In this document: positions 7,915 through 14,520 of the stretch, piece by piece | Position numbering within the stretch: the stretch's first letter is position 1 | How the letters are laid out: the number at the start of each line of letters is the position of its first letter | Assembly (NCBI GenBank): GCA_007125735.1 | Contig: SLCP01000201.1 | Coordinates: 1-39,637, forward strand | Direction: 5' to 3' | Length of the DNA: 39,637 nucleotides | DNA from: Coriobacteriia bacterium | GTDB taxonomy: Bacteria; Actinomycetota; Coriobacteriia; Anaerosomatales; SLCP01 | Made by a program: the position numbers and the translations under genes | The notes under the pieces: generated by a model | What the model was told of the DNA's origin: nothing | Seen by the model: only the letters and a program-made list of their open reading frames with translations | The model's database searches: none

Positions 7915-9276
7915 CTACGACCGGCGCGACTTCGTGAAGTAGTAGACGCCGACGCCTACTACCGCGATCAGCACCACGATAATGGTGACGAGCAGCAGCG
8001 GGTCGAGGCCCTCGGCGACCTCATCGACCGGCTCGGCGGGACGCGCCTCTGCGTCCGCATCCTCGGCACTCGTGAACACCGTGCCCGATGCTTGGGTCAT
8101 GGTGGTCGTGGGGATGTCGACGCCAGCGGCTTCAGCCATCTCCTCGGGAGCGGACCGGTAGTAGAGGGTCGCACTCAGCTCGAGGGCCCCGTCGGGCATC
8201 GTGACGTCCCACATCTCCTCGACCGATTCGCGCGGCGGGATGCGATCGTCGCTCTCTACGCCCTCGGCGAACCAGATCTCGGCAGGATAGTTGCCGTCGG
8301 CATCGTGGAACACGGTGTGGAACTCGCGGCGCCCGACCTCGAACGACTCGCCGTCCGGCCCGGTGGCCACGAGCTCGACCCACATGCGCCGCACGTCGGT
8401 GAGCCCGGTGGGCAGGTAGTGGCCAGCGCCGACGTTGGTGATGCGGACGCCGACAGAGGTCCCCTCACCGGGAGCCACGACATCCGGAGCAATAACCTCC
8501 ATCTCGGCCGCAGCCTGGAGGCGCTCCTCGGCCAGCTCCGCGTCGCCGAGGCCCGCGTTGCCGCCGGCGAACGTCATGATGTAGACGTGCTCGCGCTCAG
8601 GCGCGCCCGCCGCGACCCTGCCCGGGTTAGGCTTGGTGACGCCAGGACCGGGAGTCATGTGACAGTCCTGACACGTGATGCCCTCATCGGCATACGGGCT
8701 GTTCAGCCACTCGGTGTAGGTGCCCTCGAGCACGAGGTCGTTGACCGGATGGATCACCTGGTGGCACGAGCCGCAGAACTCTGCGCTTGTGTGCACCTCG
8801 GAGAACTCGGTTGCGTGCACGGGCGAGAATGAGTCCGTGAGACCGCCCCGCTTCGTGCCGTCCGGCGTCCACTCGAGCGACACGTTGCCCACGGGCTCCG
8901 TGTGCCCGGTGATCTGGTGACAGACGTCGCATGTCACGCCCTCAAGAGCTGCAGGAGAGAAATCTCCCGGGTCGCGCCCGAGCTCGCCCCACATCGCCGC
9001 TGCCGGAGAGTGACACGTCTCGCAGAAGTCGCCGATGGCCCCGTCGGTCTCCTCGTTGCCCTTGGCGAGCTTGTACTGGTAGAGCGGGTCGGTGATCGCC
9101 TGGGAGTGCATCGTCCGCGCCCACTGGTCGCGGAACTCGCCGTGACACCCACACCCCGTAGAAGCTTCGAACGCTCCCGGAGGTGCTGGTGGAAGTTCGA
9201 TCGCAAACGCCGAGGCTGCGAACACCAACGTCGCGGCCCAGACGCTCGCGAGTACGATCGACCTCTTGATTCCCAT
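7915..9276 (-). CDS. Membrane-anchored multiheme cytochrome c (cytochrome c554-like)
   Basis: A 453-residue exported multiheme protein. A signal peptide (1-25, ending near ASAFA) precedes four canonical heme motifs: CETCH (85-89), CDVCH (116-120), CGSCH (168-172) and CQDCH (202-206). At the position where a first motif would be expected there is only CGCH (42-45), one residue short. Conserved histidines such as H57 (ARTMHSQA) could be distal ligands. Residues 230-410 look like a beta-rich extracellular domain, and a C-terminal helix (about 425-447) followed by KSRRS anchors it. The order resembles cytochrome c554/NrfB-like electron carriers. I set the start at ATG 9276 (AAAGGGG upstream) because the signal peptide begins there. 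It probably carries electrons on the outer face of the membrane; no partner reductase gene is next to it. Confidence 0.9.
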   Translation of the reverse strand: MGIKRSIVLASVWAATLVFAASAFAIELPPAPPGAFEASTGCGCHGEFRDQWARTMHSQAITDPLYQYKLAKGNEETDGAIGDFCETCHSPAAAMWGELGRDPGDFSPAALEGVTCDVCHQITGHTEPVGNVSLEWTPDGTKRGGLTDSFSPVHATEFSEVHTSAEFCGSCHQVIHPVNDLVLEGTYTEWLNSPYADEGITCQDCHMTPGPGVTKPNPGRVAAGAPEREHVYIMTFAGGNAGLGDAELAEERLQAAAEMEVIAPDVVAPGEGTSVGVRITNVGAGHYLPTGLTDVRRMWVELVATGPDGESFEVGRREFHTVFHDADGNYPAEIWFAEGVESDDRIPPRESVEEMWDVTMPDGALELSATLYYRSAPEEMAEAAGVDIPTTTMTQASGTVFTSAEDADAEARPAEPVDEVAEGLDPLLLVTIIVVLIAVVGVGVYYFTKSRRS

Positions 9277-9424
9277 GAAGGCCCCTTTCGTCGGCGCCTG
9301 TCCAGGAGCGCCGCACAACCGGCTATCGTGTTCGTACCCATCCGGCTCGACAACACTTCTCGCATCGCCTCCGGTCTACGAACCGCTTCGATTATCGCAT
9401 GTCGAAGCGCGGCCCGCTGTGGGA

Positions 9425-9439
9425 TATACACCCCGTATA
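9425..9439. promoter_or_regulatory. Palindrome upstream of rubrerythrin, possible operator
   Basis: TATAC and GTATA arms flank ACCCC, centred about 65 bp before the rubrerythrin start. The 220-bp gap (9277-9496) holds the divergent promoters of the cytochrome and rubrerythrin genes. AT-rich dyads of this size are common repressor sites, and peroxide-responsive regulators often control rubrerythrin. The regulator is not identifiable, and the right arm could also be part of a -10 element. Confidence 0.3.
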
Positions 9440-9496
9440 CAGAATCCCCCGATGGCCCGCTCTACACGTGCGGGTCGCACAGAGAGGAGCCGGACG

Positions 9497-10003
9497 ATGG
9501 TCGAGATGTACCGCTGCAAGGGATGCGGGTACCTGCACGTCGGCCCCGCGCCCGAGATCTGCCCGGTGTGCGGTGCGCCCCAGAGCATGTTCGTGCTGCA
9601 GGAGGAACTGCCCGACCTCGAGGGCACGGAGACGCTCGAGAACTTGAAGGCGGCGTTCGCCGGCGAGTCGCAGGCGAATCGGATGTACACTCTGTTCCGG
9701 CGGATCGCCGAGCTCGAAGGCGCCCCCCAGTCGACGCTCGACGCGTTCGACCGGGCCGCCCGCGAAGAGACCGCACATGCACTCGGCCACCTCGCCTACA
9801 TGGGCGGGTTCGGCGAGACCAAGGCGAATCTCGAGACCGCAGCGTCCGGAGAGGACTACGAGTGCCAGGACATGTACCCGTCGTTCGCAGAGACTGCCAA
9901 ACGCGAGGGGTTCGACCACATCGCGTTCTACTTCCGCTCGGTAGGCAAGTTCGAGAAGGAGCACCGTGAGGAGTACCGGAAGGCCCTCGAAGACCTCGGG
10001 TGA
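9497..10003 (+). CDS. Rubrerythrin with N-terminal rubredoxin domain
   Basis: A 168-residue peroxidase that reduces hydrogen peroxide in anaerobes. The order is reversed compared with classical rubrerythrin: the rubredoxin-like Fe(Cys)4 centre comes first (C7, C10, C22, C25 in CKGCG and CPVCG), followed by the four-helix diiron domain. Diiron ligand motifs are E57 (AGESQANRMY), E91-x2-H94 (REETAH) and E153-x2-H156 (FEKEH). The segment AKREGFDHIAFYF is typical of the family. I chose ATG 9497 because GGAG lies just before it and the rubredoxin domain begins there; the frame is open further upstream, but that part has no domain and covers the promoter region. The end overlaps rlmN by 38 bp, so both are probably co-transcribed. 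Confidence 0.94.
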   Translation: MVEMYRCKGCGYLHVGPAPEICPVCGAPQSMFVLQEELPDLEGTETLENLKAAFAGESQANRMYTLFRRIAELEGAPQSTLDAFDRAAREETAHALGHLAYMGGFGETKANLETAASGEDYECQDMYPSFAETAKREGFDHIAFYFRSVGKFEKEHREEYRKALEDLG

Positions 10004-11081
10004 GACGGGCACGCACGCGCCGCCCGACGCGCCACTCGCCGCCTTCGACCGTGCCGCTCTCGAACGCTGGCTCGCCGCCGAGGGCGTCCCGTCGTACCGC
10101 GGCGGGCAGATCCTGCGCTGGGCCTACCAGCGGGGCGCTTCCTCGTACGAGCAGATGACCGACCTGCCGATCGCCCTGAGGGAGACGCTCGCGTCGCGGA
10201 TGCCGCTGCACCTCCCCGTGCTTGAAGAACGTCTCGTCTCGGCTCTCGACGGCACCCGCCGCTACCTCTGGCGACTCGCGGACGGCGTGACCGTCGAGAG
10301 CGTGGGACTTCCCGCGAACGACCGGCTGACCGTCTGCTTCTCCACGCAGGCGGGCTGTGCGATGGGGTGTGCGTTCTGCGCGACCGGCGAAGGCGGGTTC
10401 GTGCGAGACCTCGGCCCCGGCGAGATGGCTCAGCAGGTGATGCTCGTGGGGGCGGACTTCGGGCAGCGCGTCACCAACGCCGTCGCGATGGGCCAGGGCG
10501 AGCCACTCGCCTGCTACGAAGCGACCCTCGGAGGCTTGCGGCTCATGAACGACGCCGACGCCCTCGGCATCGGCGCGCGCCACCTCACCGTTTCGACGTG
10601 CGGCATCATCGCTGGCATCGAGCGCCTCACCGACGAGCCCGAGCAGTTCACGCTCGCCGTCTCGCTCCATTCCGCGCGGCAGGCTACGCGCGATGCGCTC
10701 GTCCCGGCGATGCGCAACCAGCCACTCCCCCGCCTGCGCGATGCCCTCGTACGCTACGCCGATTCGACCGGACGGCGTCCCAGCCTCGAGTACGCGCTCA
10801 TCGCCGGCGTCAACGATGCGGCTGACGAACTCAGTGCCCTCGTCGAGTTCTGCCGAGGACTGCTCTGCCACGTGAACCTGATCCCCGTGAATCCCTCGGA
10901 GGGCACCGCGTTCGAAAGTCCGGCCTCCGGTCGCGCCGAGGAGTTCGTCGCCGCGCTCGAGCACTCAGGAACCGAGGCGTCGATACGGAAAGCGCGCGGC
11001 GTCGACATCGATGCTGCTTGCGGCCAGCTCACCCAGCGGCATGCCCTGCGAACCGAAAGCGACGTCGACCGCCTGGTGTAA
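9966..11081 (+). CDS. rlmN: 23S rRNA/tRNA adenine-C2 methyltransferase (radical SAM)
   Basis: A 371-residue radical SAM enzyme that methylates A2503 of 23S rRNA and A37 of some tRNAs. The [4Fe-4S]/SAM motif is C131-x3-C135-x2-C138 (GCAMGCAFCATG). MGQGEPLACY replaces the more usual MGMGEPL, a one-residue change. The C-terminal C352 in DIDAACGQL is the cysteine that carries the methyl group in RlmN. The N-terminal region (WLAAEGVPSYRGGQI, EQMTDLP) is also typical. The GTG start at 9966 follows AAGGAG (9956-9961) and lies inside the rubrerythrin gene in another frame; no later in-frame ATG or GTG start retains the N-terminal domain. The 3' end overlaps the convergent addA by 53 bp. The MGQGEP variant leaves the function likely unchanged. 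Confidence 0.94.
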   Translation: MRSTGRPSKTSGETGTHAPPDAPLAAFDRAALERWLAAEGVPSYRGGQILRWAYQRGASSYEQMTDLPIALRETLASRMPLHLPVLEERLVSALDGTRRYLWRLADGVTVESVGLPANDRLTVCFSTQAGCAMGCAFCATGEGGFVRDLGPGEMAQQVMLVGADFGQRVTNAVAMGQGEPLACYEATLGGLRLMNDADALGIGARHLTVSTCGIIAGIERLTDEPEQFTLAVSLHSARQATRDALVPAMRNQPLPRLRDALVRYADSTGRRPSLEYALIAGVNDAADELSALVEFCRGLLCHVNLIPVNPSEGTAFESPASGRAEEFVAALEHSGTEASIRKARGVDIDAACGQLTQRHALRTESDVDRLV

Positions 11082-14000
11082 GGCTGCACGCCGAGCCACT
11101 CGCCGGACAGCCGCCGCACACGTCGTCGCGCCAGGCGGTCAGCGGCTGGTACGGCTCGGCACCGATGCGTTCCCAGATACCAAGGATCGTGCGTTCTATG
11201 CTCGGTTGATGGGTGGCATCGAAGTCGAATTCGATCACCTCGGGTGCGCCGTGCGAGTCGACGACCTCCGGCCGAACGAAGCGAACCGCCACCGATGTCA
11301 CACCTTCGCGCAGCGCCGCAAGCGCGTAGCACTCCGCCTGCAACCGGTAGCGCGCGGCGAGCTCGTCTTTGGTTCCCCCGGTGCCGCTCTTGTAGTCGAC
11401 GATAAGTGCGGACGTGCTGTCGCGGGCGTACACGTCGATCGAGCCCACCAGCACCGGTCCGGCCTTCTGCCCGATACGAATGGCGAACGGGTGCTCGATG
11501 CCGCAACGAGGGTAATCGCTCACGAGCCCTGCGATATCGGAGGCTCTATAGCACACGACCGCCTGTTCGAGCCGCGCGCGCTCCTCGGCGGCAAGGCCGA
11601 ACGCGTCAGCGATCGACTCCACCCAGCCATCCGGCACGTCACGTGACGGGGCGCCCGCGCGCTGAAGCGCCACATGGAGCGCCGAGCCGAACCGCATGGC
11701 ATCGTGCGAAGCGGGCTGCCTGACGCTTCCCATCCGCCCGATCCGCTCCGCCCAATACCGAAGCGTGCAGCGTTCGTAGAGGGCAAGATCGCTGTAGGAA
11801 ACGCGCCCGGGAGGCGCTGGTGCCCTGACCGCCGCGCCACCGGGCGCGCCCGGCTCGGACGGTAGCGGTTGAGAGCATATCGTCTGCGCCGATACGGTCG
11901 TGGCCTCGCCCTCAGCCTGAGCCGTGCAACCGGCCACGTCCCTCCGCACGTCAACCCGCACCTGCACATCAGCGAGTTCGACTCGGGACTCGCTCTCTCT
12001 CGCCAACGCATCGGCGAGCACCGTCCCGTGCGCCTCGACGAGCCAGCCAAGCGGCGTATTCCGCTGCGTGTCGCAGAGCTTGTCGATCTTCTCCGAGCCG
12101 ACGAGAACGAGCACGTCCTCGGCCCGGGTGCACGCCACGTACAAGAGGCGCTTGGCCTCCTCGCTCTGCAGGTCGACTCCGTCACGGTCGACCTCCTTGA
12201 ACAGCTGCGTCTTCGTCGCAGCCCGAGACTGTGCGTCCGAGCGAGGGACCCAGGAGGCTGGCAAGCGGACCGCGAGCCGAGGATTCCCACACGCATGCGA
12301 GAGGCGCCAGAAGCCGCGCTGCTCGCTGACCGCGCACCGGCCGAGACCGGGGACTGCGACGACTGGGCACTCGAGCCCTTTGGCGGCATGCACGCTCATG
12401 ACCGTCACCGATCCGCCGCTGGCCCCTTCGCTCGTCGCCGGGCTCTCGTATCGACCGGCGGCTCGTTCAGCGTCGAGCGCGGAGAGAAACGCTGCCGCCC
12501 CTGCCCCGCCCGCCCGCTCGAACTGTGCGGCTTTGTCGACGAACTTCATCACGTTGGCCCTCGCAAGCCTACCCTTGACCCCCTGCTGAGCCAGAACGAC
12601 GTCGTATCCAACCTCTCGGACTGCCATCATCACGGCTACCGCGACCCCGTCGTCGCCCGCGCGGCGGGTCGCTCGCTCGATACACTCCGCCAGGTGAGCG
12701 GCCCGCCCGCCGAGGCATCCCCCGACCGCATGTTGCGCCTCGCCCAGCAGCTCGAACAGCGGGCGCGTGCGAGGCGAATCGCCGCTACCGGCGATGGTCC
12801 ACACATCGGCCCCACTGAGTCCCCCCATCTCGGAGAGGAGCCACTGAAGCAGCGCCCGGTCGTCGTAGGGGTTCGCGATCACAGCACAGAGCGCCCGCAA
12901 GCCCGCGAACACCGGCAGCGTGTAGAAGCGGTTTCCTCCCACGACCGTCGTAGGGAGGCCGCGCTGCTCGAGCTCTTCCGCAAAGGGAGTCGCATCCTGA
13001 TACTGACGAAGGAGCACGACCATGTCAGCCGGCTCGAAACCGTGTTCGCGAAGCTCGGCGAAGCGGTCCGCCACGATCGAGGCTTCAGCGCGCAACCAAT
13101 CGCACCGCTTAGCGCCATCAGACGTGTCGACGAACGCGATCTCGATGCGCGGCTCGCTTTGCGGGACACGAGCGGGATCCGGCTCCGCGCGCGCTGCACG
13201 CAGCTGATTGTCACGCTCACCGAAGAGCGCCTCGGAACCGAACGTCTTGTTGACGAACGCGATGATGTCCGCGTGCGAGCGGTAGTTGTCGTTGAGGTCC
13301 ACAAGGGCCGCGCCCTCGGCCCGCATGTGCTCCCGATGCTCCCGATAGACCACGACGTCAGCTCCACGAAACGAGTAAATCGATTGGCGTGCGTCACCCA
13401 CCGTTGCGAGGTCGGGGGCTCCCACGGACTCGATGAGTGCCAGCTGAAGGGCGTCGGTGTCCTGGAATTCGTCGACCATCACTGCCTCGAAGCGTGCACG
13501 ATACGCCTCCGCGACGTCCGGACGGCGCGCGAACAATCGAGCCGTGAGCACGATCAGATCATCGAAATCGAGCACGCTCCGATCTCGTTTCGCCTCCTCA
13601 TAGCAGACGAGATAGCGCGCAGCGAGTGCGGCCAGACCGCTCGCGAGCGGCCTCGTCACGGCCGATGCGCTCGCGTCGATCAGTTTGGATCTCGTGGCGC
13701 GTACGCGCTCGACCACCTCTGCAATCGCCTTCGCCGTTCGGTTCTGGGCCCCATAGTCGACGAGGGCTCGCCACAGATGCTCGCCGACATCGTGGCTTGC
13801 CAGGGACTCGTCTATCTCGCCGACGCGAAAGGCGAGGTCCTCGCATGCACGCGCGTGGGACGCAGCAGTCTTGCTCGTCTCGGCATGGGCCGTCAGCTCG
13901 TCTGCTGCGCCCCGGAAGAACGCCTCGGCCTTGAGGCGCACCTCACTGACGTCCACCACGTCCTCGAAGTCGATGTCCGCCGGTGAGAGCCCTCGCGAAC

Positions 14001-14520
14001 GCAGGGCGGCAACGAGGCTCACAGTCGCTGCGCGCACGTCGCCATACCCGTAGACCTCCAGTAGGCGGACGAGGTCCGCGTCGTTGCGGTCGAGCGAGAC
14101 TTCGGTTGCGGACTCGAACGCTGCGTTCGTCAGCTCCGCGAGCGTGACGTCGTCTGCGACGGCGAACGCCGGATCGAGGCCCGCTGCAAGCGCCTCTCTA
14201 CGCAGCACGCGGGAGCAGAACGTGTGTATGGTCGATATCCAGGCGCCGTCGACCTCCCGCGCAGCACGGTCGAGCCCGTTCACTCTCAGCACACTTCGCA
14301 CTCGCTCCGCAAGCTCAGCTGCGGCCTTCGTGGTGTACGTGATGGTGAGCAGGGCGCCGACTCGGTCTGCTGCCTCCTCCGGCTCGACCTCGGCGACGAA
14401 CGCCGCGAACCTCTCCGCGAGCGTCCGGGTCTTGCCCGAACCAGCCCCGGCTGTGATGAGCAGCCGCCCCGACCGGTGCTCTACGGCGCTCATCTGGCCC
14501 GTGTTCAGTTCGGCTCCCAC
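11029..14520 (-). CDS. addA: AddA-type UvrD helicase/PD-(D/E)XK nuclease with Fe-S cysteines
   Basis: A 1163-residue double-strand-break resection subunit. UvrD-type motifs appear in order: Walker A AGAGSGKT (lysine about 30), the DEFQDTD box (about 348), RQSIYSFRGAD, SVHAAKGLE (about 708) and LLYVACTRAED (about 793). The C-terminal RecB-like nuclease has GSIDVY, IVDYKSG and QAECYAL (about 1025-1065). Cysteines at YERC (about 918) and at C1135, C1138 and C1145 follow the Fe-S nuclease pattern. I prefer GTG 14520, which follows GGGAGG and leaves a 16-bp overlap with addB; ATG 14568 would add 16 residues with a weaker ribosome site. The conserved LNTGQ segment begins right after the GTG. The tail overlaps rlmN on the opposite strand by 53 bp. 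An AdnA/AdnB-like complex is the alternative name. Confidence 0.9.
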   Translation of the reverse strand: MGAELNTGQMSAVEHRSGRLLITAGAGSGKTRTLAERFAAFVAEVEPEEAADRVGALLTITYTTKAAAELAERVRSVLRVNGLDRAAREVDGAWISTIHTFCSRVLRREALAAGLDPAFAVADDVTLAELTNAAFESATEVSLDRNDADLVRLLEVYGYGDVRAATVSLVAALRSRGLSPADIDFEDVVDVSEVRLKAEAFFRGAADELTAHAETSKTAASHARACEDLAFRVGEIDESLASHDVGEHLWRALVDYGAQNRTAKAIAEVVERVRATRSKLIDASASAVTRPLASGLAALAARYLVCYEEAKRDRSVLDFDDLIVLTARLFARRPDVAEAYRARFEAVMVDEFQDTDALQLALIESVGAPDLATVGDARQSIYSFRGADVVVYREHREHMRAEGAALVDLNDNYRSHADIIAFVNKTFGSEALFGERDNQLRAARAEPDPARVPQSEPRIEIAFVDTSDGAKRCDWLRAEASIVADRFAELREHGFEPADMVVLLRQYQDATPFAEELEQRGLPTTVVGGNRFYTLPVFAGLRALCAVIANPYDDRALLQWLLSEMGGLSGADVWTIAGSGDSPRTRPLFELLGEAQHAVGGCLGGRAAHLAECIERATRRAGDDGVAVAVMMAVREVGYDVVLAQQGVKGRLARANVMKFVDKAAQFERAGGAGAAAFLSALDAERAAGRYESPATSEGASGGSVTVMSVHAAKGLECPVVAVPGLGRCAVSEQRGFWRLSHACGNPRLAVRLPASWVPRSDAQSRAATKTQLFKEVDRDGVDLQSEEAKRLLYVACTRAEDVLVLVGSEKIDKLCDTQRNTPLGWLVEAHGTVLADALARESESRVELADVQVRVDVRRDVAGCTAQAEGEATTVSAQTICSQPLPSEPGAPGGAAVRAPAPPGRVSYSDLALYERCTLRYWAERIGRMGSVRQPASHDAMRFGSALHVALQRAGAPSRDVPDGWVESIADAFGLAAEERARLEQAVVCYRASDIAGLVSDYPRCGIEHPFAIRIGQKAGPVLVGSIDVYARDSTSALIVDYKSGTGGTKDELAARYRLQAECYALAALREGVTSVAVRFVRPEVVDSHGAPEVIEFDFDATHQPSIERTILGIWERIGAEPYQPLTAWRDDVCGGCPASGSACSLTPGGRRRFRFAGHAAG

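Noticed and set aside
9462..10964. Leftward 500-residue frame
   Set aside because: Antisense to rubrerythrin and rlmN, both supported by catalytic motifs.
11869..13986. Rightward 705-residue frame
   Set aside because: It lies antisense to addA, whose helicase motifs are intact. High GC content produces such long shadow frames.
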